DNA of 64,000 bases from JADKIH01 sp031385005 (lineage in GTDB: Bacteria; Bacteroidota; Bacteroidia; AKYH767-A; 2013-40CM-41-45). This document shows positions 45,219-55,276 of the stretch, piece after piece (the first letter of the stretch is position 1; every line of letters starts with the position of its first letter). A program made the translations under genes and the position numbers. The notes beneath the pieces were generated by a model. That model saw only the letters and a list, made by a program, of their open reading frames with translations, was not told the origin of the DNA and made no database searches. Location of the stretch: assembly GCA_031385005.1 (NCBI GenBank), contig JANNBB010000006.1:1-64000 (forward strand), in the 5' to 3' direction.

Positions 45219-46201
45219 TAGGCAATAACATTTAATGAACTGTTTATTTTATCCATTACCTGATGTGCAATTTCAAGCGCACTTAATCCTTCTTCGAGGG
45301 TGACTGGAGTGGGCTTATCCATTTCAATGGCTTGTATAAATTGTTCGAGTTCCATTTTGATGGCATTGTTTTCTTCAATCTTGGGCTGATCAAAATAAAT
45401 AAGTTTTGTTCCTTTTTCACCGAGATCAATAGTTACATCCAAAGGTCCTGCTTCTCCGGAAAGATTTTTCAAGCGTACAACTTCCGTTTTCTTTTTGAGA
45501 AAATCGACAGAAATGTATGCATCTCGCTGAAAGAAACGGCTCTTACGCATACTCTTTAATGAAATTCTACTTGCCGTTAAATTGGCCACACATCCATTGT
45601 CGAATTCAAGACGTGCATTGGCAATATCAGGTGTATCGCTGACAACTGCTACACCGCTGGCCATAATCCTTTTTACAGGTGACTTCACCACACTTAATAC
45701 AATATCGATATCGTGAATCATCAGATCATGCACAACCGGAACATCCGTTCCTCTCGGATTAAATTCAGCTAAACGATGTGTTTCGATGAAAAGCGGTTGC
45801 TGTAGAAAATCCTTTGCCGCAAGGAAAGCTGGATTGAATCGCTCCACATGTCCAACCTGAACTTTAACACCTGCCTCAATGGCCAGTTTCAACAGTTTTC
45901 TTCCTTCATCTACCGTATGCGTTACAGGCTTCTCGACAAAAATCGGCTTCGACTTTTTCAATGCCATTACAGCATATTCAAAATGAGAAAGGGTGGGAGT
46001 TACAATATCAATGGCATCGGATTGTTCAATTAGCTCTTCAACATTGTCAAAACAAGGAATACCAAATTCAATTTCTATTTTTTTGGAAATTTCTTTATTG
46101 TGATCAAAAAATCCGATCAAATTCGCGGTCGTAATTTCTTTCAAAAGGCGAAGATGAATTTTCCCTAAATGACCGGCACCTATAACTCCTATTTTCAGCA
46201 T
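45218..46201 (-). CDS. Gfo/Idh/MocA-family oxidoreductase
   Basis: From the ATG at 46201 the protein has 327 residues. It has the NAD(P) loop GVIGAGHLGKIH (residues 4-15), the EKPVT strand motif, the HDLMIHDIDI catalytic-region block and a GFO_IDH C-terminal beta domain. A longer start at 46234 adds 11 residues in front of the nucleotide-binding strand and is unlikely. In this operon it probably acts on a nucleotide-sugar or an intermediate of polysaccharide synthesis, but the substrate cannot be read. It precedes the coupled lipoprotein gene. Confidence 0.88.
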   Translation of the reverse strand: MLKIGVIGAGHLGKIHLRLLKEITTANLIGFFDHNKEISKKIEIEFGIPCFDNVEELIEQSDAIDIVTPTLSHFEYAVMALKKSKPIFVEKPVTHTVDEGRKLLKLAIEAGVKVQVGHVERFNPAFLAAKDFLQQPLFIETHRLAEFNPRGTDVPVVHDLMIHDIDIVLSVVKSPVKRIMASGVAVVSDTPDIANARLEFDNGCVANLTASRISLKSMRKSRFFQRDAYISVDFLKKKTEVVRLKNLSGEAGPLDVTIDLGEKGTKLIYFDQPKIEENNAIKMELEQFIQAIEMDKPTPVTLEEGLSALEIAHQVMDKINSSLNVIA

Positions 46202-46345
46202 CTTCCGTTTATTACAATCTGGCGAAATTAGCAAATAATAAGGGGTTCAAAAACTATATTTTACTTTTAAATAACCAATTTTTGTTAATATTTATCGAGA
46301 ATTTTTATCAAAACAAGCCTAAATGCTACTTTCTTTGTTTTTCTT

Positions 46346-47020
46346 ATGAAACAAACATTACAATTACCCGACGATACCTTCAAACATCAAGGGATGAGGA
46401 AACTATTGATTAATCAGATCAGAGAAAAAGGTATTAAGGATGAGGCTGTTCTTTCGGCTATGATGAAGGTGCCCAGACACTTCTTTTTCAATCAAGCATT
46501 TCTAAACCAAGCATATTCTGATTCGGCTTTTCAAATCGGGTCCGGACAAACAATTTCTCAACCTTTTACTGTCGCCTATCAATCTTCTTTATTGGATGTG
46601 AAAAAAGGCGAAAAGGTTCTTGAAATCGGAACAGGAAGCGGTTACCAAACATGCGTTTTACTGGAATTGGGTGCGAAGGTTTTTTCAATCGAACGCCAAA
46701 AAGAACTCTACGACAAATCTTCTGTTCAATTGCCTTTAATGGGCTATGCTCCCAAACTTTTTTATGGCGATGGTTATAAAGGTTTGCCGACCTATGCTCC
46801 TTTTGATAAAATACTCATTACATGTGGTGCACCATTTGTTCCGGAAGATCTGCTTAAGCAGTTGAAAATTGGTGGTTTAATGATTATACCGATAGGGGCA
46901 GGAGAGGTTCAAATGATGACCATCATAAAAAAAACCGGAGAGAATACCTTTGAAAAAAATGAATTGAAATCGTTTCGTTTTGTTCCTATGCTGGAAAACA
47001 AAGATTGGGGAAAGAGTTAA
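46346..47020 (+). CDS. pcm: Protein-L-isoaspartate O-methyltransferase
   Basis: The 224-residue SAM-dependent methyltransferase has the motif VLEIGTGSGYQTCVL (motif I) and the substrate-recognition block IGSGQTISQPFTVAYQ. It methylates isoaspartyl residues and starts repair of aged proteins. The length is typical. It is divergent from the polysaccharide operon and convergent with the C40 peptidase gene. Confidence 0.93.
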   Translation: MKQTLQLPDDTFKHQGMRKLLINQIREKGIKDEAVLSAMMKVPRHFFFNQAFLNQAYSDSAFQIGSGQTISQPFTVAYQSSLLDVKKGEKVLEIGTGSGYQTCVLLELGAKVFSIERQKELYDKSSVQLPLMGYAPKLFYGDGYKGLPTYAPFDKILITCGAPFVPEDLLKQLKIGGLMIIPIGAGEVQMMTIIKKTGENTFEKNELKSFRFVPMLENKDWGKS

Positions 47021-47030
47021 AAAGTTGCCA

Positions 47031-47054
47031 TTGAATCGTGTTTTATTGATTCAA
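47031..47054. terminator. Weak hairpin between convergent pcm and C40 peptidase genes
   Basis: TTGAATC (47031-47037) and GATTCAA (47048-47054) form a 7-bp stem in the 52-bp gap between the two stop codons. There is no T-run, so termination is doubtful. Confidence 0.3.
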
Positions 47055-47072
47055 CCCCGGCCGTTTTAATTT

Positions 47073-47843
47073 TCAATAATGACGTTTAATTAAACTCAAT
47101 TTGTGAGAGTAACCTTTCATCTCTTCATTATAAATTCCTTGCTTATCCAGTTTGTCAATTCTTACTTTTCCACTTGCATGGATAATATTGCTACCCGGAA
47201 GAATTAATCCAACATGAGAAACTCGTCCTTCAGGGTTTTGAAAAAAAGCCAGATCACCTTGTTTGGCAAATTCCAGTTCTTTAATAGTTTCGCCTTGTTC
47301 AGCTTGTTGCCAGGCATCGCGTTTTAAAAACAATCCGCATAATTTATATACCATCTGAGTAAATCCTGAGCAATCGATTCCCAAAGGCGATCGTCCTCCC
47401 CAGAGATAAGGTGAATTCAGAAACATATAGGCATGTTCGATCATTCTTTGCGTTTGCGGCTCCCGGCAATCAGCTGCGTTTCCATCAAAAGAATATTCGG
47501 TTTGACCGATATGGAACTTATGATTGGAATAACGAGGCAATGAACTTCCGATTACAATTGGACAAACTTGATTTTGATTCCAGATGATAATTTGAAAAAG
47601 GTCTGTTGAAATAATATCCGGAGAAGCTCTTATGGTTAACATATCGTCTTCGGTAATAGGTAATATTTGTTTTTTATCTACCCAGCCAACGTAGTCATCA
47701 TAGAATATTCTGACCTTTCTCCAGTTTTCCAGCTTATCCACAACCTCGACTAATTCACCGAATAATAACTGAGAAGTCATTTCACTTTTGTCTGAAGGAT
47801 CTCTTCGGACAGGAACCAAGCTCAGGTTGCAAATTGAATACAT
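47073..47843 (-). CDS. NlpC/P60 peptidase with N-terminal SH3-like domains
   Basis: The 256-residue protein has an SH3-type region (about 1-120; MTSQLLFGELVEVVDKLENWRKVR) followed by an NlpC/P60 domain with catalytic Cys in GIDCSGFTQMVYK and His in RVSHVGLILPGSNIIHASG. It should hydrolyse peptidoglycan stem peptides or murein tripeptides. No signal peptide is evident, so it may be cytosolic and act on recycled muropeptides, like the BcPgp5/YkfC group. It differs from the signal-bearing enzyme at 30018-30554. Confidence 0.87.
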   Translation of the reverse strand: MYSICNLSLVPVRRDPSDKSEMTSQLLFGELVEVVDKLENWRKVRIFYDDYVGWVDKKQILPITEDDMLTIRASPDIISTDLFQIIIWNQNQVCPIVIGSSLPRYSNHKFHIGQTEYSFDGNAADCREPQTQRMIEHAYMFLNSPYLWGGRSPLGIDCSGFTQMVYKLCGLFLKRDAWQQAEQGETIKELEFAKQGDLAFFQNPEGRVSHVGLILPGSNIIHASGKVRIDKLDKQGIYNEEMKGYSHKLSLIKRHY

Positions 47844-47946
47844 AATTCTATTTTTCTATTAATAAAATTCCATAAATTATTTGGATAAACTTATCGTTCG
47901 AATTGACAATTATTTCAAAAAGACAAACCAACAACACGTGATTATT

Positions 47947-49128
47947 TTATCCAACCATTTCAACTACAAAAGCACTAGCTCCGCCGCCACCATTGCAAAT
48001 ACCTGCAGCACCAAGCTTCGCATTTTTTTGTTTCAATACATTCAATAAGGTAACTATAATTCGAGCTCCGGAGGCACCAAGAGGATGTCCTAAAGAAACA
48101 GCGCCGCCATTTATATTTACTTTAGAAGGATCCAGTTTCATGAGTTGATTGTTTGCAATAGAAACGACAGAAAATGCTTCGTTAATTTCAAAAAATTCGA
48201 TTTGGTCCATCTTTAGTCCGGCCCTTTCAACAGCTAATGGAATTGCTTTAGCAGGAGTGGTAGTAAACCTTTCGGGCTCCTGCTGAGCATCGGCGAATCC
48301 CCTTATCTTAGCAATCGGACGGATACCTAATTTGTCTGCCTTTTCTTTACTCATTAAAACCAATGCAGCCGCACCATCGTTTAGCTTGGAAGCGTTTGCC
48401 GCTGTAACAGTACCATCTTTTTGAAAGGCAGGTTTAAGAGTTGGTATCTTATCGGCCCGCAGATTTTTATATTCTTCGTCCTCAGAAACAATTAGCGGAT
48501 CTTTCCCCTTAACTGGAACACTTACCGGAGAAATTTCCTCCTTAAAATTACCTTTAGCATATGCATCTTGTGAACGTTTATACGATTCGATGGCATAAGC
48601 ATCCTGATCTTCGCGGCTTATCTTGCATTCAGTGGCACATAATTCAGCGGCACTGCCCATGTGATAATCTTTATAAACATCCCACAATCCGTCTTTTACT
48701 AATCCGTCCGTAATACTTCCATTCCCCAATTTATAGCCATTGCGAGCTTTGTCGAGATAGTAGGGGACGTTGCTCATGCTTTCCATTCCACCGGCGACAA
48801 CGCAGTCATTTTGACCAATCATTATTGATTCTGCAGCGAGCATTATTGCCTTCATTCCGGATGCACAAACTTTATTGATAGTGGTTCCGGGAACTGTTTT
48901 AGGGATACCTGCCCAAATAGATGCCTGTGTTACAGGGGCCTGTCCGATTCCTGCTGATAATACATTTCCCATATAAACTTCCTGAACCTCTTTAGGGTCA
49001 AGTTTAATGGCTTCAAGAGCTGATTTTATTGCGTGAGCCCCCAATTGAGTGGCTGTCAGGGAAGCCAATGCGCCTCCAAAATTTCCGATAGGTGTTCTTT
49101 TTGCGGAAACAATATATACTTCTTTCAT
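47947..49128 (-). CDS. Acetyl-CoA C-acyltransferase (thiolase)
   Basis: The 393-residue thiolase has nucleophile C88 (NKVCASGMKA), the HPLGASGAR block with its catalytic His, and the second Cys in ICNGGGGAS near residue 380. It condenses two acetyl-CoA or cleaves 3-oxoacyl-CoA. The neighbouring hydroxyacyl-CoA dehydrogenase (41975-42862) supplies the matching step. A TATCTTTG box lies 16 nt before the ATG. Confidence 0.93.
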   Translation of the reverse strand: MKEVYIVSAKRTPIGNFGGALASLTATQLGAHAIKSALEAIKLDPKEVQEVYMGNVLSAGIGQAPVTQASIWAGIPKTVPGTTINKVCASGMKAIMLAAESIMIGQNDCVVAGGMESMSNVPYYLDKARNGYKLGNGSITDGLVKDGLWDVYKDYHMGSAAELCATECKISREDQDAYAIESYKRSQDAYAKGNFKEEISPVSVPVKGKDPLIVSEDEEYKNLRADKIPTLKPAFQKDGTVTAANASKLNDGAAALVLMSKEKADKLGIRPIAKIRGFADAQQEPERFTTTPAKAIPLAVERAGLKMDQIEFFEINEAFSVVSIANNQLMKLDPSKVNINGGAVSLGHPLGASGARIIVTLLNVLKQKNAKLGAAGICNGGGGASAFVVEMVG

Positions 49129-49144
49129 AATTCGGTTTATACGG

Positions 49145-49152
49145 CAAAGATA
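49145..49152 (-). promoter_or_regulatory. Candidate -7 box of the thiolase gene
   Basis: On the minus strand TATCTTTG is an exact TAnnTTTG match, 16 nt before the ATG at 49128. Confidence 0.45.
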
Positions 49153-49262
49153 ACAATTCGGTTATTTTTTCATGGCATTTATTTGCATTCAAAAAACCCT
49201 GTTTAAAATGTAAAAATAAATTTAATTGGTGTTACTTTCTTCCAATTACTTCATTCTAATTT

Positions 49263-49270
49263 GTATTTTC
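49263..49270 (+). promoter_or_regulatory. Candidate -7 box of the HD-hydrolase gene
   Basis: TATTTTCG is one base from TAnnTTTG and ends 8 nt before the ATG at 49279. Together with the TTG codon of 49261 lying beside it, it favours the ATG start. Confidence 0.35.
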
Positions 49271-49278
49271 GCCTTCTT

Positions 49279-51372
49279 ATGAAGAACTACTTCATTCGAC
49301 TTTCGAATAAGCACGAAACAATTTCAAAATTTATTTTGATTTTTTTGACGATTGTTATTATCGTTATCGCGCTTCCTAAAGAAACTCAATTTAATTATAC
49401 CTATAGAAAAGGCAAACCCTGGGCTTTTGAAAACCTCATGGCTCCTTTCGATTATGCCATTAAAAAAACGGAAAGCCAACTCAACGAAGAGAAGGCCAAC
49501 GTCATGAAAAATGTACACCCTTTTTACCGTTTTGAAGAAAATATTGTCGATCAGAAACTCCAATCATTCCAAAATGAAATTGACGGTGTATGGAAAAAAA
49601 GATTTGAAAGTCAGTCACAGGATCAAAAAGTTCAGGAGCAATTAAAAAAACTTAAACAAATCCAATATACAATTGGCGAACAAATTTTAAAAGTTGTCTA
49701 CGATAGAGGGATAATCTTAATTTACGATCAATCGATGGGAAACAATCCCGATGGAATGATTACTGTTGTTCGAAGTAGCATTGCCGAAGAAAGAGGATTG
49801 AAAGATTATTTTACAATTCAAACTGCTTATAAGTATATTCTCGAACAACTTTCTTCCATTTCTACCGCTGACAAGAATTTTCTGGCTCCTTTATTGGAAA
49901 ATTCACTGGCGCATAACGTTATTTACGACGACTTGGCCACCCGCCAATGGAACAAGCAATCGCTCGATAAAATTTCACTCTATGAAGGATTAGTCCAAAA
50001 AGATGAAGTCATCATTCTCAAAGGTGAAGTTGTTGACGATTCTAAATTCCAAAAACTGGAGTCTTTAAAAAGCGAAATGAAGAATCAGGAATTCACCGGC
50101 TCGGCGCGTTGGATGATGTATCTCGGTCGTTTCATTTTGGTTTCATTGGCTCTTGGAATGCTTATCATTTTCCTGTATCAGTTTCGCCGACATATTTACG
50201 ATGATAATTCGAGAATACTTTTACTCATGCTTCTCATTCTTTTTATCGTATCTGTTTTTCTTTGGACAAGAAAATTAAATATTTTTGATATTTACCTGGT
50301 TCCTGTATGCATTTTACCGATTGTTGTACGTGCTTTTTATGATACACGTGTAGCACTGTTTACTCACATCATTACTTTACTCATTATCGGATTTGAAGCT
50401 CCCAGTGGATTTGAATTTATGTTTATTCAAACAGTTGCAGGAATGATTGCCATATTCTCTATTCTTAACATGAGTAGGAGAGCACAGTTTTTCATTTCCG
50501 TAACCATGATATTTTGCGCTTATGCATTTTCATTTGTCGGAATTTCCATATTGCATGAAGCAAACCTGCGAAGTATTGATTGGACAAACCTGAAATGGTT
50601 TGCCGGAAATTCTCTCATAACTCTTTTCGCTTTCCCGTTAATATTTATCTGTGAAAAAATGTTCGGTTTACTTTCCGATGTTTCGTTAATGGAATTGGCC
50701 GATTCAAATGCCACTTTAATGAGAGAACTTTCCATGAAAGCCCCTGGAACGTTTCAGCATAGTTTGCAAGTTGCCAATCTCGCCGAAGCCGCTATTCAAC
50801 ATATTGGCGGAAATCCACTTTTAGTGCGGGCAGGAGCCATGTATCACGATATCGGAAAGATTGATATGCCAAGTTATTTTATCGAAAATCAGAATACCAA
50901 TAATAATCCTCACGACGATCTAACCTTCGAAGAAAGTGCGAGAATAATAAAAAGTCATGTCATTAAAGGTGTCGAAAAAGCTAAAAAGAATAACATCCCC
51001 GATCAAATTATCGACTTTATCCGAACCCATCACGGAACGGTTCGACTTCAATATTTTTACCAATCTTTCCTAAAGAATTATCCTGAACAAGTACCCGACG
51101 AAGAACTGTTTCGTTATAAAGGTCCCTTACCATTTTCCCGCGAAACTGCTGTGCTGATGATTTCCGATTCAGTAGAAGCCGCTTCCAGAAGTCTCAAACA
51201 AACGGATGCGAAATCCATTAGTGAATTGGTCGACTACATTATCGACAATCAAATGGAGCAAAAGCAATTTGATAACTCACCCATTACCATGAAGGACTTG
51301 AGTGAACTCCGTAAGCTCTATAAAAAAATGCTCATGAGTATTTATCATGTGAGAGTGGAATACCCTCATTAA
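49279..51372 (+). CDS. 7TM-HD family membrane phosphohydrolase (PgpH-like)
   Basis: From the ATG at 49279 the protein has 697 residues. It has an extracytoplasmic domain between the first membrane helix and a cluster of seven transmembrane helices (about 275-450), and an HD domain (about 480-640) with HSLQVANLAEAA, MYHDIGK and the later HH of RTHHG. PgpH homologues in Firmicutes degrade cyclic di-AMP. The substrate in Bacteroidota is assumed by homology only. It is followed by truA after 13 bp. Confidence 0.88.
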   Translation: MKNYFIRLSNKHETISKFILIFLTIVIIVIALPKETQFNYTYRKGKPWAFENLMAPFDYAIKKTESQLNEEKANVMKNVHPFYRFEENIVDQKLQSFQNEIDGVWKKRFESQSQDQKVQEQLKKLKQIQYTIGEQILKVVYDRGIILIYDQSMGNNPDGMITVVRSSIAEERGLKDYFTIQTAYKYILEQLSSISTADKNFLAPLLENSLAHNVIYDDLATRQWNKQSLDKISLYEGLVQKDEVIILKGEVVDDSKFQKLESLKSEMKNQEFTGSARWMMYLGRFILVSLALGMLIIFLYQFRRHIYDDNSRILLLMLLILFIVSVFLWTRKLNIFDIYLVPVCILPIVVRAFYDTRVALFTHIITLLIIGFEAPSGFEFMFIQTVAGMIAIFSILNMSRRAQFFISVTMIFCAYAFSFVGISILHEANLRSIDWTNLKWFAGNSLITLFAFPLIFICEKMFGLLSDVSLMELADSNATLMRELSMKAPGTFQHSLQVANLAEAAIQHIGGNPLLVRAGAMYHDIGKIDMPSYFIENQNTNNNPHDDLTFEESARIIKSHVIKGVEKAKKNNIPDQIIDFIRTHHGTVRLQYFYQSFLKNYPEQVPDEELFRYKGPLPFSRETAVLMISDSVEAASRSLKQTDAKSISELVDYIIDNQMEQKQFDNSPITMKDLSELRKLYKKMLMSIYHVRVEYPH

Positions 51373-51385
51373 AAGTCTGCAATCC

Positions 51386-52192
51386 ATGTCGCTTGAAAAT
51401 AATCCTGAACGTTTCCCCAATTCCGAAATCAACGGGAAATCCAAAAACGAGCTTCGTTATTTTATGCGCCTTTCATTCAATGGACGGGATTTTCATGGTT
51501 GGCAAATTCAACAAAATGCCAATAGTATTCAACAAGAGGTAAACAATGCTTTGAGTTTATTACTTAAAAAAAATATCGAAACCATTGGCTGCGGACGGAC
51601 CGATACAGGAGTACATGCCGAAAATTTTTTCCTTCATTTTGATTTCAACAAACTTGAAAACATTCCGGATATCATTCATCAGTTAAATGCAATTCTTCCG
51701 CCTTCAATTGCCATTCATTCCATATTTCAGGTTGCCGACGATGCACATGCCCGGTTCAGTGCAACTTCCAGAACGTATCAATACAAAATCTATCAGAAAA
51801 AAAATCCTTTTAAAAGAGAACTGGCCTATTTTTTTTCTCCGTCAATCGATATCGAAAAAATGAATTCAATTGCTGTTTTACTATATAAGCAAAAGGATTT
51901 TTCTGCCTTCAGCAAAGCTCACACGCAAACATTCACCAATAATTGTTCAATATCTTTAGCGATCTTTGAGGAAGGAAAAAATGAAATCGTATTCACCATA
52001 ACGGCCGATCGATTTTTAAGAAATATGGTTCGTGCTATCGTTGGTACGCTATTACAAGTTGGCATGAATAAAATTAATGAAAAAGAATTTTTAAGTATAA
52101 TGGACAGTGGTGACAGGAGTGAGGCCGGAGTGTCTGTTCCTGCTCACGGACTATATTTAACCGAAATTACATATCCTTTTCCTTTATTCTGA
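51386..52192 (+). CDS. truA: tRNA pseudouridine(38-40) synthase TruA
   Basis: The 268-residue protein has the catalytic Asp in GCGRTDTGVHA, GRDFHGWQ and the RFLRNMVR C-terminal motif. It makes pseudouridine at positions 38-40 of tRNA anticodon arms. The ATG at 51386 gives a 27-residue lead before YFMRLSFNG; starts nearer to this block are possible. Its TGA overlaps the ATG of the next gene by one base (TGATG). Confidence 0.92.
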   Translation: MSLENNPERFPNSEINGKSKNELRYFMRLSFNGRDFHGWQIQQNANSIQQEVNNALSLLLKKNIETIGCGRTDTGVHAENFFLHFDFNKLENIPDIIHQLNAILPPSIAIHSIFQVADDAHARFSATSRTYQYKIYQKKNPFKRELAYFFSPSIDIEKMNSIAVLLYKQKDFSAFSKAHTQTFTNNCSISLAIFEEGKNEIVFTITADRFLRNMVRAIVGTLLQVGMNKINEKEFLSIMDSGDRSEAGVSVPAHGLYLTEITYPFPLF

Positions 52193-53979
52193 TGGCAAAA
52201 AAAACGGTTAGCGGCAAAGCATTTGATCTGAATATTCTGAAAAGAGTATATACATTCATCATTCCCTACAAGAAAAAATTCAGGCTGACAGTTTTCCTGA
52301 CTTTGTTGCTTGCTTTTGTTTCTCCGGTTAGACCGATTCTTGTTCAATACACCATCGATCGATACATCATCAAATACGACCATCAAGGATTGATTGGCAT
52401 GTTGGTATTAATGCTGGCTTTGCTTTTATTTCAGACGCTCATTCAGTACTATCATACTTATTTAACAAACTGGCTTGGACAAGTCGTCATTAAAGATTTA
52501 CGGATTAAGTTGTTCAAACACATTGCCAATCTCCGCCTTAAATATTTTGATCATACACCGATTGGAACATTGGTCACACGAACCATCAGCGACCTCGAAA
52601 CAATTGCCGATATCTTCAGCGAAGGATTAATTGTCATTATTGGCGACTTGCTTCAACTACTCGTTATAATAGGAGTAATGTTTTTTCTGGATTGGAGGTT
52701 GACGCTTATCAGTCTTTCTACCATACCAATTTTGCTTGTTGCTACACGATTTTTTCAAAAGGGAATTAATAAAACATTTAGAGAGGTACGCACGCAGGTC
52801 GCTCTGCTTAACACCTTCGTCCAGGAACACATTACCGGCATGAACATCGTGCAGGCTTTTAATCGGGAAGCAGAAGAAATGCGCAGATTTAAAAATATCA
52901 ACAAGGAGCACATGAAAGCGCATGTAAAATCTGTTTGGTATTATTCCATTTTCTTCCCTGTTGTCGAGTTGTTGTCAGCTACCTCCATAGGACTTGTTGT
53001 TTGGTGGGGTTCTCAAGGCGTCATTCTAGGAAATGTGTCGCTTGGGAATGTGGTAGCTTTTATCATGTTCATCAATATGCTTTTTCGTCCTATTCGTGAA
53101 CTAGCCGATAAATTCAATACTCTTCAAATGGGAATGGTTAGCAGCGAAAGAGTCCTCAAGTTACTGGACACTCAGGAAATGATTTCCAATGATGGTAAGA
53201 TTGCAAAAAAAATAAATGGAAAAATTGAATTCAGAAATGTCTGGTTTGCTTACAATGACCTGCCTCTTAATGAAAGCGCAGAACCTGACTGGATATTAAA
53301 GGACATCAGTTTTACCATCCATCCCGGACAGTCACTTGCACTTATCGGCGCTACAGGAGCCGGTAAATCTTCAATTATTAATTTAGTTGGCCGTTTATAT
53401 GAGTTTCAACGTGGAAACATTTTTATTGATGATATCGATATACGTGAATTTGACTTGAAAGAATTGCGTAAACAAATTGCTGTCGTTCTTCAGGATGTCT
53501 TTCTTTTTTCTGATTCCATATTAAACAACATTACATTGAACGATCAGGTAATAAATGAAAAAGATGTTGAATTAGCTGCTAAAGAAGTCGGCGCTCATGA
53601 ATTTATCATGCGTTTACCCGGCAATTACCATTTCAATGTAATGGAAAGAGGAGCAATGCTGTCTGTCGGTCAACGACAACTCATCGCATTTATTCGTGCT
53701 TATGTTTTTGATCCTAAAATTCTTATTCTGGATGAAGCAACATCCTCAATTGATAGTGAATCTGAGGAATTGATACAAAAGGCAACTTCCAAATTAACTT
53801 TTCAGCGTACCTCCATCATAGTTGCTCATCGACTCGCAACCATTCAAAATTCTGATCGCATAATTGTACTCGATCATGGCAGAAAAATGGAAGAAGGGAA
53901 CCACCAGGAATTGCTAAAACTTAATGGTTTATACAAGCAATTGTATGAAATGCAATTTTCCGAAAATCCTGCAATTTGA
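52192..53979 (+). CDS. MsbA-like ABC exporter (permease-ATPase half transporter)
   Basis: The 595-residue protein has six transmembrane helices (about 25-310) followed by an ABC ATPase domain with Walker A GATGAGKS (about 391-398), Q-loop, signature LSVGQRQL and Walker B ILILDEATSS. It is a lipid/peptide-type exporter subunit acting as a homodimer. Translationally coupled to truA by the TGATG overlap. In Bacteroidota such genes are often annotated as multidrug or lipid A flippases; no substrate evidence exists here. Confidence 0.92.
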   Translation: MAKKTVSGKAFDLNILKRVYTFIIPYKKKFRLTVFLTLLLAFVSPVRPILVQYTIDRYIIKYDHQGLIGMLVLMLALLLFQTLIQYYHTYLTNWLGQVVIKDLRIKLFKHIANLRLKYFDHTPIGTLVTRTISDLETIADIFSEGLIVIIGDLLQLLVIIGVMFFLDWRLTLISLSTIPILLVATRFFQKGINKTFREVRTQVALLNTFVQEHITGMNIVQAFNREAEEMRRFKNINKEHMKAHVKSVWYYSIFFPVVELLSATSIGLVVWWGSQGVILGNVSLGNVVAFIMFINMLFRPIRELADKFNTLQMGMVSSERVLKLLDTQEMISNDGKIAKKINGKIEFRNVWFAYNDLPLNESAEPDWILKDISFTIHPGQSLALIGATGAGKSSIINLVGRLYEFQRGNIFIDDIDIREFDLKELRKQIAVVLQDVFLFSDSILNNITLNDQVINEKDVELAAKEVGAHEFIMRLPGNYHFNVMERGAMLSVGQRQLIAFIRAYVFDPKILILDEATSSIDSESEELIQKATSKLTFQRTSIIVAHRLATIQNSDRIIVLDHGRKMEEGNHQELLKLNGLYKQLYEMQFSENPAI

Positions 53980-54097
53980 TTGCTTCCTTTTAACGGCTTT
54001 TTGTACACATTGGCTGCAGCAACTAACATCCTTTTGTTATTAATCAGCCATTAGTGGCATACAATTCAATTGGCATTTTGGTTATCATGCATCGAAT

Positions 54098-55171
54098 ATG
54101 ATTAACTACTTTATTCGGCGTCTCATCAATGGTTTTTTAGTATTAACAGGTGTCGTCGTCGTTATTTTCTTTCTTTTTACCATTCTACCTGCAGATCCCG
54201 CTCGCATGATGCTAGGACAGCGGGCTGATAGTGCTTCTGTTGCTTTGATAAATAAGGATCTCGGACTTGATCTGCCTGCCATCCTGCAATTTGGTAGATT
54301 TATAAACGACCTTTCACCGATTTCTTTTTTCAACAAAAACGAAAACGGTTCCTTCTTTTTCGACACAACGAAATACGGTGCAACAATCACTCTTTTGAAT
54401 TTAGAAAACAGCAAAGTTGTTTTAAAGTCTCCATATTTACGTCGGTCCTATCAAAATAAAAAAAACGTAAGCAGCATTATCCTGGAAAAATTACCTGATA
54501 CTGTTGTCTTGGCTTTCGCTGCAATTCTTTTCGCAACTGTGCTGGGATTAATTTTAGGAATATTAGCCGCTCTCAAAAAGGATTCGGCTACCGATAAATT
54601 GATCCTTCTACTATCGTTATCAGGAGTATCCGTTCCTTCATTTTTTGCCTCTATAATTTTTGCCTGGCTTTTTGGCTACGTACTGACCGGTTTTACCGGA
54701 TTGAACATGACAGGCGGGCTTTATGAAATGAGTGCTTTTAATGGTACCTATATTGAATGGAAAAATCTCATCCTTCCGGCAGTTGTCCTGGGATTGCGTC
54801 CATTGGCAATTATTGTCCAACTAACAAGAAGTTCAATGCTCGATGTATTGTCTCAGGATTTTATTCGAACGGCAAGAGCAAAAGGACTTTCCTCTAATGT
54901 AATAGTTTATAAGCATGCATTAAGGAATGCACTGAATCCTGTGATAACCTCCATCAGTGGTTGGCTGGGATCACTATTAGCCGGTGCCGTATTCATTGAA
55001 TTTATTTTTGGCTGGAATGGAATTGGTAAACTAACCGTAAATGCGCTTGAAAATTACGACCTCCCTGTTGTAACGGGAATCGTTTTGTTTATTTCACTAA
55101 TTTTTATTGCGCTGAATATTTTAGCAGACATAATAAATGGAATGTTAGATCCCCGAATACGTTTAAACTAA
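54098..55171 (+). CDS. OppB/DppB-type ABC transporter permease, unpaired
   Basis: The 357-residue protein has six predicted helices and the MetI-like EAA signature region (TARAKGLSSNVIVYKHALRN), and it is typical of the first permease of peptide or nickel importers. No second permease, ATPase or substrate-binding protein gene is next to it; tpiA follows. A periplasmic insert (about 70-120) separates helices 1 and 2. In other Bacteroidota a lone copy in this position is also my recollection, but the partner genes would have to be elsewhere. Confidence 0.86.
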   Translation: MINYFIRRLINGFLVLTGVVVVIFFLFTILPADPARMMLGQRADSASVALINKDLGLDLPAILQFGRFINDLSPISFFNKNENGSFFFDTTKYGATITLLNLENSKVVLKSPYLRRSYQNKKNVSSIILEKLPDTVVLAFAAILFATVLGLILGILAALKKDSATDKLILLLSLSGVSVPSFFASIIFAWLFGYVLTGFTGLNMTGGLYEMSAFNGTYIEWKNLILPAVVLGLRPLAIIVQLTRSSMLDVLSQDFIRTARAKGLSSNVIVYKHALRNALNPVITSISGWLGSLLAGAVFIEFIFGWNGIGKLTVNALENYDLPVVTGIVLFISLIFIALNILADIINGMLDPRIRLN

Positions 55172-55276
55172 ATTGAACGTGTGTAATAATTATGAACCAA
55201 TTCAACACTTCAAAAACAACAATCAAAATCGTTTATTGTCTGACAGGATTTCAGCATAAATGAATACCTTTATTCC

